The notes: generated by a model from the letters alone, not told the origin. 64,000 bases of DNA from Chaenocephalus aceratus (GCA_023974075.1 JAMFTG010000125.1:1-64000), one strand, 5' to 3'; shown: positions 48,626-60,839, counted from the stretch's first letter. Made by a program: numbers and translations.

Positions 48626-48639
48626 AAACTCTTTAACTT

Positions 48640-49260
48640 GACCAAAACACACGCTGTTCAAAACGTATTAATGTATCTGAGAGGATACAACAGGATGATG
48701 ACAGAAACTGATAGATGTGTGACCTTGTGTGACCTCTCACCAGCAACCATTTACCTTTGTTCCAGGAAAGTGAGGCCTTGAATTAACCTGCTGTTGCTCA
48801 ATTACTTTATTTAAGCTCGACCCCCCGGTCGGAGCCGCCGCAGAGAGATCAGAGTCATTGTGTCTCAGTAGCGTTTAGACATTTCGGTTCGGGCTCGAAG
48901 TTAAGAAGGAGAGTTAATCATCTCTGTGAGGATCCTGACCTTTGACAGGAAGTGCTGCCGTCCTGGCGTTCTCCATTCAACCTCTGCGACAAAAGAGACA
49001 ACCTGTTAGACAACAGGACTGTGAAGAATCCACCAATTCACCGACTACATGTTGACCTGATTTGCAGAAAATTGTACTTTTTGATTAAATCATTGGTGGA
49101 GTGACTGTTGCACATGTTCGCCTCAACATCCAAAGTTTGTGTTTATCTATTTGATTTTATAATCTCTAAGTGTCCTTGACCTAATTGAATTAATTAAATA
49201 TTTGTATTCTGATTCTCAGGTTGAATAAAAGTTTTTTCATGAAGTTGTCTACTGTAATGT
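48640..49260. other. Spacer between minisatellites
   Basis: Unique sequence with a GC-rich spot at about 48820-48850 (ccccccggtcggagccgccg). No gene was recognised. Confidence 0.4.
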
Positions 49261-49288
49261 TTGTAGTATCAGTATGCAGAGGTGGTAG

Positions 49289-49925
49289 AATTACTCAGAT
49301 CTGGTACTTGAGTTAAAGTACAAGTACTCAGATATTGTACTTGAGTAAAAGGAGAAGTACTCAGATCTTGTACTTGAGTAAAAGGAGAAGTACTCAGATC
49401 TTGTTCTTGAGTAAAAGGAGAAGTACTCAGATCTTGCACTTGAGTAAAAGTAGAAGTACTCAGATATTGTACTTGAGTAAAAGGAGAAGTACTCAGATAT
49501 TGTACTTGAGTAAAAGGAGAAGTACTCAGATCTTGTTCTTGAGTAAAAGGAGAAGTACTCAGATATTGCACTTGAGTAAAAGTAGAAGTACTCAGATATT
49601 GTACTTGAGTAAAAGTAGAAGTACTCAGATCTTGTACTTGAGTAAAAGTAGAAGTACTCAGATCTTGTACTTTAGTACAAGTTGAAGTACTCAGATCTGG
49701 TACTTGAGTTAAAGTACAAGTACTCAGATCTTGTACTTGAGTAAAAGGAGAAGTACTCAGATGTTGTACTTGAGTAAAAGGAGAAGTACTCAGATCTTGT
49801 ACTTGAGTAAAAGGAGAAGTACTCAGATCTTGTACTTGAGTAAAAGTACAAGTACTCAGATCTTGTACTTGAGTAAAACTAGAAGTACTCAGATCTTGTA
49901 CTTGAGTAAAAGTAGAAGTATCAGA
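49289..49925. repeat. 33-bp minisatellite, about 19 copies
   Basis: Units agtactcagatcttgtactt, gagtaaaagtaga repeat with small variants. The unit is the core of the dispersed 'tacttgagta' repeat seen elsewhere in the window, so it arose by local expansion of that repeat. Confidence 0.97.
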
Positions 49926-50036
49926 GTGTAGGAATACAGTAAAAGTCCTGCATTCAAAATGTCACTCAAATAAAAGTAGAAAAGTATTAGAAACAAATTA
50001 AATCAAGAAACTGAAAAAGTGCTACAATCCGGTAAA

Positions 50037-50613
50037 AACACACGTACTGGAATAAGACACACGTACTGGAATAAGACACACATGCTGGAATAAGACACAC
50101 GTGCTGGAATAAGACACGCGTGCTGGAATAAGACACACGTACTGGAATAAGACACACGCACTGGAATAAGGCACACGCACTGGAATAAGACACACGTACT
50201 GGAATAAGACACACGTGCTGGAATAAGACACACGTGCTGGAATAAGACACACGTACTGGAATAAGACACACGTACTGGAATAAGGCACACGTGCTGGAAT
50301 AAGACACACGTACTGGAATAAGGCACACGCACTGGAATAAGACACACATACTGGAATAAGGCACACGTGCTGGAATAAGACACACGTGCTGGAATAAGAC
50401 ACACGTGCTGGAATAAGACACACGTGCTGGAATAAGGCACACGCACTGGAATAAGACACACATACTGGAATAAGACACACGTACTGGAATAAGGCACACA
50501 CACTGGAATAAGACACACGTACTGGAATAAGACACACGTGCTGGAATAAGACACACGTACTGGAATAAGACACACGTGCTGGAATAAGACACACGTACTG
50601 GAATAAGACACAC
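50037..50613. repeat. 19-bp minisatellite, about 30 copies
   Basis: Units acacacgtactggaataag with alternating gta/gtg/gca variants. All three minus-strand frames are open for 190-208 codons because the unit has no stop in any phase. This is a property of the repeat. Confidence 0.97.
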
Positions 50614-51470
50614 GGGAAAACAATGTGTTTCTTAGAACTAAAAGGTAACAGGATAAGATTCAGGTTTGAGTGTTGGAAATCAATCCAATGAATAGGTGTG
50701 TATGCTGCATGGTAACTTGGGCCCTTTCACATGCATCATACATCTCAATCTACAAAGTCATGTTAATAAATACATCAAATCAGTTTCTGCACATTAAATT
50801 GGAATTAGACTTTTTGTTTGGTCTTTAGTTTGAAATTGTGTATTTTAATTTTCGACCACAAGATGGGGCCATGATGTGTAAAGTAGAAACTGCAGGTCTT
50901 TATTATGTGGTTATAAAACATGTTGCATAAGATACCCTTTATCGTTAGTCATTGCATATATCGTTGTTTACTAAATACTGTGTGGGAGTTTAAAAGCAAA
51001 CGGAAATGTGTAATACACTTTATAGATTTAAACACTCTGTATGTTAGTTTTTTGCTCAAGGGTTTTATTTTCTTCAAACTATCGCATTTATCAATTATTA
51101 TAAATAACATTGATTTTGATCCATTTTCAATATCAGTTATTGATGCTGTGGACGTGCAGCTGATTGGACAGGAAGCAGCGCTTTGTGATTTTAAGGAGTT
51201 TTGATTAGTTTTTATAGGGACATGTATTATGCATTTATTTATAACAGAAGCTAAGGGTTACTACGCAAAAATATGATATAAAATGATATTTAAAAACCAT
51301 AAAAGTAAACTAAATAATGAATACAAAATAAGTTAAAGGACAATAAGACAGTTGTAAAGTATAAGAGATGCAGAGGCTTAACTCTCGCTGATCATCGTCC
51401 TGCACTCATTCACAGACATAACCCTCAGACTAACCTGTGTCCCTCCTGAGACACTGATGCACAAGTAGAA
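50614..51470. other. Intergenic, one unassigned open frame
   Basis: A 94-codon plus-strand frame at 50920-51204 (MLHKIPFIVSHCIYRCLLNT and onward) lies in A/T-rich DNA and matches nothing I know. It is probably chance. Confidence 0.3.
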
Positions 51471-51690
51471 GTACTTGTACCACACTGTAAAAATACTCAG
51501 TTACAAGTTAAAGTATTCATACAACACTGAAAGAGTACTTTTTTACGAGTAAAAGTACTAATACGACACAATACTAGACTGAAAACTTACTCTGTTTCAA
51601 GTAAGAGTACTAATATGACACTGAAAGAGTACTTTGTTACAAGTAAGAGTACTAATACCGCACTGAACGAGTACTGTTATATCAATCTTG
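51471..51690. repeat. Teleost 'tacttgagta'-like repeat
   Basis: Irregular units such as gagtacttttttacgagtaa and agtactaatacgac, interrupted on the right by a hAT element. Confidence 0.55.
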
Positions 51691-51697
51691 TTATTAA

Positions 51698-52469
51698 TAG
51701 GGCTGTCAAACGATTACAATTTTTAATCAGATTAATCACAGCTTAAATATTAATTAATCAGATTAATCACCATTCGAACTATGTCCAAAATATGCCATTT
51801 CTTTAAGTATATTGTTGTGGGAATGGAAAGATAAATGAAAGAAGGCGGATATATCAATTTAACATACAGTATCTATGTTTATTATAACATTGTTCTGTGT
51901 GTCAAAATGAAAGACAGCCCACACACCTATCAATCATCAAACCGTGGGGTCTTAATTCATTACGTGTTGATTTCTATCAACACGTAATGTTGTATCGATG
52001 TATATAGAGATGTACTACAGCAAAAGTATTCTCCGTCGGGACTTCCTGCAACAACACCATGCCGTTATCTTGATTCTGATTGGCCAGAAGACATTATCAA
52101 AGATGTTCTATTGAGAAGACGATCACTACGTGACAAAAGTTTTCAAACCCGTTTCTAATCTTCGGTATTTCCAGACAAGTGGCTGCTGAAATCAATCTTA
52201 CTAACAATGTGCAATTTACTTGGCGCGAGTTGGCGGACTTTATTTTGCGGACTTTATTTTGCGGACTTTATTTTGCTTAATTTAACATCATTTTTCATGG
52301 TGGGGCTAAGCCATTTCTTGGTATGGCTGTCGCCTACCCCAGCCATACCCTGGCGCTGCCACTGGTGGGATGTATGGGGCGGGCCATTCTGCACATGCGT
52401 TAAATATTTTAACGCAATTAATTCAAAACATTAATTACTGCCGTTAACGCAATAATTTTGACACCATTA
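51698..52469. mobile_element. Non-autonomous hAT, second copy of the 42.3-kb family
   Basis: Ends tagggctgtcaaacg and, inverted, taatggtgtcaaaat. The flanks gttattaa (51690-51697 and 52470-52477) are an exact 8-bp TSD. It runs in the opposite orientation to 42315-43373 and is internally shorter. Confidence 0.93.
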
Positions 52470-52477
52470 GTTATTAA

Positions 52478-53934
52478 GTTACAGTTTCCAGAGAATCGTC
52501 TCTTTACTAAAGGTCAGAGGAAGTCCAAGGGAGGTCTTCCTCAGATATAATATAGTTAGAGTCTAAAGCTAGTGGTTCATATCCAGCATGCATTAGCTAA
52601 GAAACGATAAGGATGTTGGTGTGTTAGTTAATGTAAAGAAATGTATGTGCGCTCATGTGCAGACGTATAGTTTGTTAATTGGATAATTCATATCCTGCAA
52701 GACTCCTAAAGACGCCATGAGATGATGACCTTTCGACATCTGGAACATGTCCAAGTTTAGGAGACCTGACAATGTGTGCGTTAAACATGTTTAGGGAACA
52801 TGTCCGTGTGTCATTTAGAAACCTGTATCTGCCCAGTGTTTCTGATGTTCAGGGGAGCATTGCTGTTTGAGTGCTGGAGGGCATGTTTCCCCATTGGTGT
52901 TTGATGTCAACTAAATAATAATGATTAATCTCAACTATGTCTGTGTTTGTGTTTCATTGATTCCTCTCTGTTTCATTCTTTCCTGTTGTGAGGGTTGATT
53001 TGCCACAACATTTTGGAGGTTCTACCGAGATGCCGATGCTGGAGGTTGCGGTGTTCCTTCTCTGGGGGTCTCAACTCCCCTGGCCAGGCAGCCCTGAGAC
53101 GGCTGTGGTAAATCTCAAGGAATTGAGAAACCAGACTTGAGACTTCCACAGAAGAAATACCGACTCACAGTAAGCAAAACGTATTTTGAATGAAATGACT
53201 TTTGAAGTTGTATTGGTTAAAAAGAAAAAGCAGAGGATAGGATTTAAGGCTTGCACAAGCTATGGTTGAAATGTGTTGATTGTCGTTTGATGGTTGTTTG
53301 TTCTGTTTGATGGTTGTTTGTTTTGTTTATTCGTCTTGTTTTATGTTGATAAATGTTGATACTGGAGAGATCACTGTATTCTGCTCGTAGTCTTCCTGAG
53401 AAACAAAAGGTTGACTGAGGGGATATGACCTTTGCTAGCCGTAAGGACATGTTATGCTGGAGGAATCACTGTATCTGACCTCGTAGTCGTAAATTCTGCC
53501 TGAGAACATCCTGATGATTGTCTCTAGGTTCAGAGATGTATTGGCTGAGGAATACAAATGTGCTTTGCGAGCCAAGTGCACATCCGGTCCGTTCGATGAT
53601 TAAGAGATGAATAAGCCCGACCCGATGTTAAGCTGTCTGTGGCTCTGTCCTGCTGTAATTACGCAAATGTCCCCTCTGTGGGACTAATAAAGGTATTCTG
53701 ATTCTGAGTTCAGGGAGTTAAAAAGATAAAACTTGCCTCACGACTCTGTGAATTCACTAAATACAAAAGTGGAGTTTTCCATGTTTTGTCAGGCCGTGAT
53801 GAGTCTGTGATAAAGCGCTAAATGTTTTGGTATACCATAGTTTGTTGTTTATTGGTCAAAGAAGCTGCAGCTTGAAATATGTCCCCCCTTCTCCTGAAAA
53901 GGCTGAGAGCTCCAGCCGGGGTGTGTCTGTCTTT
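52478..53934. other. Intergenic, no gene recognised
   Basis: Bases 53670-53710 (gggactaataaaggtattct) resemble the 3' end of a fish retroposon. The rest is unremarkable. Confidence 0.45.
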
Positions 53935-54420
53935 GTCTGTGAAAGTATTACATTGCATTACATTATATTTAGCTGACGCTTTTATCCAAAGCGACTTCAA
54001 ATAAGTGCATTCGACCAGGAAGATACAAACTTGAGGAAAACAGAATCATATACCGTACTTTTCGGACTATAAAGCGCACCTGCATATAAGCCGCAGCAGC
54101 TAAATTGTCCGTCTGTCTTGCTCTCGTTCTGTCTCTCGGTTCCACTTTTACTTTGGCGCGCTACCTGTCTCACTCTTTTCCGGCCTCTAGCTTTTCCTGC
54201 TGGAGCCCGCCGCTTAAAGGTGGCGGGCGCGGACCGGTCATAGAGCCCATAGTGTTAAAGGTGGCTAATTTTACCTGTAAAATCCATAGATTTAGGAGGT
54301 TCCCTAGTGGCCGTTAGCTGTACAAAAAAAATTGTGGAAAAAGTCGCGGCTTATAGTCCGAAAAGTACGGTAAGTACATCAGGTTTCACAGAGCCAAAAC
54401 ATTTCAAGTGCTACTCAACT
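53935..54420. repeat. Dispersed fish repeat split by a MITE
   Basis: Bases 53940-54010 (ctgacgcttttatccaaagc, gacttcaaataagtgcattc) are a very common teleost repeat. It is interrupted at 54051. Confidence 0.6.
54051..54372. mobile_element. Mariner/Tigger-like MITE, TA target
   Basis: Inverted ends taccgtacttttcggactat and its complement at the right, both including a TA. The interior has ataagccgc and gtcgcggcttatag near the ends. The type is a widespread non-autonomous mariner-like element. Class is inferred from the TA flanks and end motif. Confidence 0.75.
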
Positions 54421-55490
54421 GGCTTTAGATAAGCCAGTTGTGCCCCCCTTCTCCCCATTCTGCTCTAATTGTCGAGCAGCAGCCCGGAGTGTGTCTGCTT
54501 GTTCTTTCGTGCCTGGAAGAAGGCTGCTGAGTGTTGAATTTAAAACAAGGAGTGAAAGATCAACGAGTGATCTGAAGTTGGAGTGAATACATTGAAATTA
54601 ACAGATCAATGTGTGATTTGAAGTAGTAGATAGATTGAAATAAATAAGAAACAATGATTTGTTGCTATTTAAACATAGTCTTTGAGAACTGATTGTTACC
54701 GTTGCATTGCATTGTGAATTTCATGGTATTTGTCATTTGACTAAGAATTGTACTTAATTATATTTCAAAGGAACTTCATTACATACAGTAACGTTACGGA
54801 GTGTATGAAGTACATTAAGGTTTTATTCAAATTAAATATAATAGTGGATTTGTCCACCTACTATAAGACATAGAAAGAGGAGAATGTGTTAAACATTAAA
54901 TAACAAACTCACTGAAGAAATATATATTGTAATGTTATTTAGGAGTTGTATTTATCATACAACAGTGACTCTCAGTCGGTGGTTGTTTAAAGTAGATAGG
55001 AAACTGAAAACGTAAACGATTCACCACAATTGTATTTTTAAGTTTATGAAGAAAGGGTAGTAAGTAGAAAACAGAAGGTGTTATAAGTGTGTCTGTCAGA
55101 AGGAATCTGTTCATCTTTAAGCATGACAGAGGTGCTTTACGATGCTTGCTCGAGGCGTCTCACACTGTTGGATAACACAAAGATGTCACGTGTGAGTGAT
55201 GAGAAGCTTGTGGACAGGAGCAGCTGCAGGGCAGTGAGAAAAGAGAGGGACAGGATAATTAATTAAGATTTTTTGAAGAGTCTAGAGAGAGTAAATGTTA
55301 TATGAAGTTAACTACTATTCTGGAAAATGTTCCTATCAATCAATCATACTGATTTATGAGTAACATAAAATAAAATATAAATATATATATATATATATAT
55401 TACTAGATATAAGAACAATATGCTTATCTAGGTTAACAGAAAATTGCTATTAACCCGTTTCAGCTGCAACTATCCTATCTTTATTCTAAA
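54421..55490. other. Intergenic, no gene recognised
   Basis: A/T-rich DNA with a short (TA)n run at about 55380-55400. Confidence 0.45.
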
Positions 55491-56670
55491 GAGAACATAC
55501 GTTGCATTTACAATTCATATTAAGAAAGTTCACAATTGATATCATTAAAGACCGTTTTGGATTAATGGATTGTTCTTTACGTGTTAATGATGAATCTTCC
55601 ACGCAAACCAAAATTAGCCATGGAGTGCCACAGGGCTCAGTGCTCGGACCTATTTTGTTCACATTATATATGCTTCCAATATTATAAGGAATCATTCTGT
55701 AAATGTTCATTGTTATGCGGATGATACTCAACTATATTTATCAATCAAGCCTGATGAAATGAATCATCTAAATAAAATTCAAGACTGCCTTAAGGACTTA
55801 AAAACGTGGATGACCTTAAACGTTTTGATGTTAAACACGACCAAAACTGAAGTTATTGTACTTGGCCCGAAGAATCTACGAAACAAATTATCTAAAGATA
55901 TACTAACTATGGATGGCATTAATTTGGCCTCCAGTGAGACTGTAAGGAATCTTGGTGTTATATTTGATCAGGAGTTATCCTTTAACGCCCACATAAAATC
56001 AATTTCAAGGACCGCCTACTTCCATCTACGTAACATTGCAAAAATCAGGCTTATCTTTCCTCAAAACGATGCAGAGAAACTAGTCCATGCATGTGTTACT
56101 TCAAGGCTGGATTATTGTAACTCCTTATTATCAGGGTGTACCAAGAAGTCAGTCAAGTCGCTTCAGCTGATTCAAAATGCTGCGGCTCGTGTACTAACCA
56201 GAGTTAGGAAAAGGGACCACATTACTCCTGTTCTGGCTGCCTTACACTGGCTCCCTATAGAACACAGGATAGAATTTAAAATTCTTCTTCTCGCCTACAA
56301 AGCCCTTAATGGGCAGGCGCCATCTTACCTTAAAGAACTCATTATACCCTACTGTCCTACTAGGGCATTGCGTTCCAAGAATGCAGGGTTGTTGGTTGTT
56401 CCTAGAGTCTCTAAAAGTACAATGGGAGCCAGAGCCTTTTCTTATCAAGCTCCACATTTGTGGAATCAGCTTCCAGTTTGTGTTCGGGCGGCAGACACCC
56501 TATCCGTTTTTAAGAGTGCGCTTAAGACCTTCCTTTTTGATAAAGCTTATAGTTAGGGTTGATTAGATTCAGCCCCTAGTTTTGCTGATATAGCCTTAGT
56601 TTGTCGGGGGACATCTTACTTCTTCCTTCTCTCTGTCTATACTCAGAGAGAGTTTCCTTGAGCAAGTACA
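55490..56670 (+). mobile_element. 5'-truncated L2-type LINE
   Basis: Plus-strand fragment beginning inside the RT. It is the same family type as 23871-25405. It ends in another repeat at about 56670 and so lacks a normal 3' tail. Confidence 0.85.
55502..56556 (+). pseudogene. L2-type LINE RT C-terminal half, one frameshift
   Basis: The first frame gives SHGVPQGSVLGPILFTLYML. After a shift near 55690 the second gives HCYADDTQLYLSIK, MLNTTKTEVIVLGP, VRNLGVIFDQELSF, SRLDYCNSLL, LQLIQNAAARVL, HWLPIEHRIEFKILLLAYKA and FKSALKTFLF. The last 265 codons are open. Confidence 0.9.
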
Positions 56671-57130
56671 CTGTTAGCCCCGATAAGTTGAATCTACTTA
56701 AAAAAATAGAGGAAAGTGGTTGCCTTTAAAAATGTAAGTAAAGCATTATGAAAATTTGAGTAAATTAAACTTAAATTAATCAAGGACTTTAATTGTTATT
56801 TGAAGTACAATCCACTTCATGTCAAGTTGATTTTACTTACATTTTTAAGTCAACCACTTTCTATTTTTTTAAGTAACGCATTAGGAAAACTTGAGTGAAT
56901 TTAACTTAAATTATTCAAGGACTGGAATTGTTATTTGAAGTACAATGCACTTCATGTGAAGTTGATTTTACTTAAAATATTGTGTAATATCAATTGGTTT
57001 TTTCCAATTATTTAACTTAGAATTTTTAGTTGAAAGTGGTTATATTTATATTTTTTATTCCGTCAACTAGAAAAAAGAAAAAAGACACAAAAATAAAGTT
57101 TGACCTTTTATTAAAACTTGAGTGTTTCAT
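56670..57130. repeat. Repeat with internal near-duplicate units
   Basis: Two imperfect copies of ttgaagtacaatccacttca followed by tgttgattttactt-type sequence, about 150 bases apart, in A/T-rich DNA. Confidence 0.55.
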
Positions 57131-57269
57131 TTAGATACAATGAAATTGAGCTTCCTATACAAACTGTGGCAAAAATATTGTACCTTACATTTTCCCGAGA
57201 ACATTTTTCACATGAAACAATAGCAATCTTTCTATATATAAAGATATATAGTTATATCTATATATTTAT

Positions 57270-58210
57270 GTAGAGCTCTGAAAAAATTAAGAGACCTCTG
57301 TAAAATGATCAGTTTCTCTCGTTTTACTATTGGTAAAAACTGGATTAACATTTCTGTTTTATTCTATAAATTAATGACTGACAACATTTATCCCAAACTC
57401 CAAATATTCTCATTTAGAGCGTTTATTTACAAAAAATACCAAATGTTCAAAGTAACCAAAAAAGATGGAGTGTTTTCAGACCTCGAATAGTGCAAAGAAA
57501 ACAATTTAAAATTCATTTTTCAACAACACAATACTAATGTTTTAACATAGGAAGGGCTCAGGAATCAATACTTGGTGGAATAACCCAGATTTTTAATCAC
57601 AGCTTTCATGCGTCTTGGCTGCTCTGCAACACCTTTCACATTGCTGTTGGGTCACTTATTAAGCCACTCCTGGCACAACAAAATCAAGCAGCTTGGCTTT
57701 GAGTGATGGCTTGTGACCATTCATATTCCTCTGGATCACATCTGGATTGACCTGGCTGTGGGGCATGGAGCATTGTCCTGCTGGATAAACCCACCCTCAG
57801 CTCAATTCAGGTGTGAATGGAGGAAGACCAGATCAAGACCCTGTCATGGAACAGTTGGAACCCCACTGAAAACCTCTATGTGATCCAGAGGAAGATGGAT
57901 GGTCACAAGCCATCAAACAAAGCCGAGCTGCTTGAGTTTGTGTGCCAGGAGAGACATAAAGTCACCCAGCAACAATGTGACAGACAGGTGGCGAGCAACC
58001 AAGACGCATTGAAAGCTGTTATTGAAACATCTGGGTTATTCCACCAAATATTGATTTCTGAACTCTTCCTAAGTTCAAACATTAGTATTGTGTTGTTTAA
58101 TAATGAAGAACTTGTTTTCTTTGCATTATTTGAGGTTTGAAAACACAGCATTTTCTCTGTCGTTCTGACCAGTTGTAATTTTCTGCAAATAAATGCTCTA
58201 AATGACTTTT
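57270..58210. mobile_element. Tc1-type fold-back element (inverted transposase 3' ends)
   Basis: The left arm (about 57395-57745) is the imperfect reverse complement of the right arm (about 57855-58205). Each arm carries the 3' end of a Tc1 transposase. The right arm on the plus strand reads WNPTENLYVIQRKMDGHKPS then NKAELLEFV and VTQQQCDRQV, matching the Tc1 C-terminus (the P-E-N-L catalytic context). The left arm also contains the gagctctgaaaaaattaaga terminus. The N-terminal and DDE core are absent. Confidence 0.8.
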
Positions 58211-58369
58211 GGGAGAGATGTTGTCAGTAGTTTATAGAATAAAACACAAATGGAAATGCCAACAAGCTTAATAGGTCAAACAGTTCAAAAATGCAACAAC
58301 AACAAAATGCAATATGGAAGCCTAAATACTTGCCATATGTAACAGTAGCCAACTTTTCAGAACCCCGTT

Positions 58370-58665
58370 TCACAATGTAAGCTGCTTTTTCAAAGTCTGA
58401 ATTTTGGGTGCCAGCTCAACTTTACCAAGTTTTAATATCACCTGCTGAACAAAGTGGAAAGTGTTTTTCATGCACTTTGGGTACTCCAGTTGCAGGGCAT
58501 AAATGAGTCTGAACAGGACACAGAAGGCCTGAGGCAGGTTAGCCGGCCCATCACCACATTCCCCTCCAAGACGATTGCCACACTGGATGGGTTGAGCTGA
58601 GGATTTTCTCCGACACAGAGGATTCCCAGTGGAGTTTGACTGTACACCTCCTTATCAGCCGCATC
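58370..58665 (-). pseudogene. SAMD3-like last exon, frameshifted
   Basis: The acceptor is ctgttag. It reads KEVYSQTPLGILCV, NPSSVAIVLEGNVV, then after a shift NLPQAFCVLFRLIYALQLEY, PKCMKNTFHFVQQVI and APKIQTLKKQLTL before TGA at 58370. The LIYAL-L-YPK block and the final Q-LK-QL are family signatures. Confidence 0.68.
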
Positions 58666-58915
58666 CTAACAGAGAAATAAAGAGATTGACATATAATTCT
58701 ACATCATCCACCAAAAAGTAGCTTCCACTGTTTATAATGAAAAGCATATTTCATTTATATTGTTGGTGAATTAGTTAAAGACAATATATATAAGGAATAG
58801 TGTAAGTTAAATTTAGTTCCGTATTTTTTTAAACTCTGAATAATGTCCCGGGTCAATTTCACCCAAAAATTACCAAAGGGTGCAAAATGTGAACATAACA
58901 CTTAAAGTAACTTAC

Positions 58916-59008
58916 GGTGCAGGTCTTGAAGAAGGCAGAAGGCTCATCCCCCAAGATGATTGGCAGTCCCCGAACACAAAGGCATCCGATGTCTGTTGGC
59001 TCAGTGGT
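58916..59008 (-). CDS. SAMD3-like internal exon
   Basis: A 93-bp exon, acceptor atattccag and donor gtaagt, encoding EPTDIGCLCVRGLPIILGDE and PSAFFKTC. It is open and in phase with its neighbours. Confidence 0.68.
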
Positions 59009-59372
59009 CTGGAATATAGTGGAGATAACAAAGAATGGTCATACATTCATCAAATACATTCTACAAACTCTACACAATGACTTTATTGCAATTATACTTG
59101 AAAGTAAGGGAGAGGACAAAAGGAGATGACATGATGGGAGAGAATAGAAAAGGGAGAGAACATAACTTCTTCTTGACCAAAGAATAGAATAGGAAACAAA
59201 ACAAGAGGCAAAGCAAAATGAACAAGGGAAAAGAGGAAACAATGACACATTAAATGGACAGGACAAGAGCAGCAAATGAGAGAAAATAAGAGATGAGAAG
59301 GAAGTCAAAGGGACAGAAGAGGAACAAGGAGAGAGGAAAGAGATTGGGTAGACAGATGTTAAGTAAACCCAC

Positions 59373-59525
59373 CTTTGTCTGACTTAAAAGCTCAGACAGA
59401 AATTGGCCAGTGACACCCTTCTTCTTCCTAAAGAGGTCTATCAGGCTCGGAGAGAAACGGTCAAGTGCATCGAAGAAGTTGTCCTTGAGATTTTCCCCCA
59501 CCACTCTGTTGAACTCGCAATAAAC
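59373..59525 (-). CDS. SAMD3-like internal exon
   Basis: A 153-bp exon, acceptor tgtttcag and donor gtgggt, encoding VYCEFNRVVGENLKDNFFDA, LDRFSPSLIDLFRKKKG and LSELLSQTK. The FF--LDR-SP-L---F pattern is typical of the family. Confidence 0.7.
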
Positions 59526-59572
59526 CTGAAACACAAAAGAGAACAAACCATGTAAAACTGTCAAATAAAATC

Positions 59573-60640
59573 ATCCTTGGTGAAACAAATAAGTGCATTT
59601 TTTATTTAGACAGCTTTTGCTTGCTTCACCATCTGATTTTTCAAGATGCCTCTGTGCACTTCTCACAGTAATATCTTAATACAATCAGATATTTAAGTAG
59701 GTATGAGGATATAACTACATTTTATGAACATTACATTTAGAACACAAAAGGACAAACAAACCTGGGGAGGTTTCAGCCTGGAACCTCCACCCGCTGCGGG
59801 ACCCGTGGTGGGACCCCCGAGTCAGACGATGCGTCTTGGTCACGCTTCATTTCGGCCGGGCTGGGAAGAGACACACAGCACACCCTCCCGGCCATCAGAG
59901 TCGAACCCGCAGTTCGGAGGAACCGACCGCCAGGACACCGGCACTAGGCCCTCCGATGGTGGGTCGCGTTTGCCATTCGATCAGTGAGAAGAGAGGACAA
60001 AAATGCAACAAGAATTGTCAAAATCGGTTAATATATATAGATGAGTGAGGGGGGGGGGGGGGGGGGGGGGGGGGCTGGACACAGGCCGTGGGGGGACACC
60101 CGAGACCGGGCTATGTCCCCGTTAGAAGGAACCGGGGTGAAATAGCCAAAAAAAGACAAATTAATAAAACCGGGGAAAAGTGACAAAAAGTATCCGAAAA
60201 TAGGCACTCGTGAGGCGGGCAGAGTCCCCTGTTAACTCCCGTTACATTCCTCCATGGTTTGTTTGAGCGAAAAATGGCTACATCAACTATTACGAGAACC
60301 AGGATGGGGGGCCTGCCCAAGGCCGACCCAAAGTGCATGGTGAGCGGACTCATCACCTCCGTGAGAGTGGAGGTGTCCTGAGAGTGGAGCCTGCAGGCAG
60401 ACCCTCTCAGGCTGACAGGCAGGTAGGCCATCCAGCTATTTTAGCCGGCCGACTAAAATTATTGCTCGTGCTTTTTACAGCGCTACGGCTTCCACAGATG
60501 AACATTTTGTATGTATTTATTGTCAAAGCATTTCATATATGCATTGCTATCGGGATGTTAAGAGCATTCCATGGAATATAACAATAAGTGTTTCTGAAAT
60601 AAATGACATACCCCACCTTTAAGGGACGTTAATCAACAAC
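59573..60640. other. Upstream region of the SAMD3-like gene with repeats
   Basis: Bases 59765-59975 are GC-rich with cagagtcgaacccgcagttc, vaguely like an inverted tRNA T arm but with no cloverleaf that I can complete. Bases 60225-60620 resemble a dispersed repeat that ends ataccccacctttaag. No exon was recognised. Confidence 0.4.
60049..60074. repeat. Poly-G run of 26
   Basis: A pure G tract. Length is unreliable in any assembly, and it could form a quadruplex. Confidence 0.9.
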
Positions 60641-60669
60641 ATCTGATAATGTAATGTGGTCGCTAATGT

Positions 60670-60814
60670 TAGCTAAATGGCGTCTCACCTGATGTAGTAG
60701 CACAAAGCAGCCGTCCAAGCGCCACCCTCCTCTCCCTATGATGGAAGCCTGAGACAGCCTGTGGTGGCAGGGTTCTAGCGTCCGGCGTTCAATGTGGGGT
60801 GGTGTCCGACTCAC
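60670..60814 (-). other. Exon-like segment A upstream of the SAMD3-like gene
   Basis: The minus strand reads SRTPPHIERRTLEPCHHRLS and onward to GCFVLLHQ, then a gtgaga donor. It resembles segment B at about 61480-61600 (PHFERRT...PYLLNL, gtgagt). It could be an alternative first exon of the SAMD3-like gene. Confidence 0.4.
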
Positions 60815-60839
60815 ACGACTTAAAGAAAGGTGACAAAAA

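Larger units (their letters stand above)
58370..59525 (-). pseudogene. SAMD3-like fish multicopy gene, 3' exons
   Basis: Three minus-strand exons, 59525-59373, 59008-58916 and 58665-58370, have good splice borders and join in phase. They match the C-terminal region of a fish multicopy family annotated as sterile alpha motif domain-containing protein 3-like, of unknown function. A one-base shift near 58545 breaks the last exon. The SAM domain itself is not in view. It may be a decayed copy, or intact with an assembly indel. Confidence 0.65.

Noticed and set aside
49987..50623. Three overlapping 190-208 codon cysteine-rich frames
   Set aside because: All three are produced by the 19-bp array, with no start context, splice sites or known similarity.
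59765..59975. Possible tRNA or rRNA-derived gene on the minus strand
   Set aside because: A T-arm-like gggttcgactc is present, but I could not complete a cloverleaf or an rRNA match.
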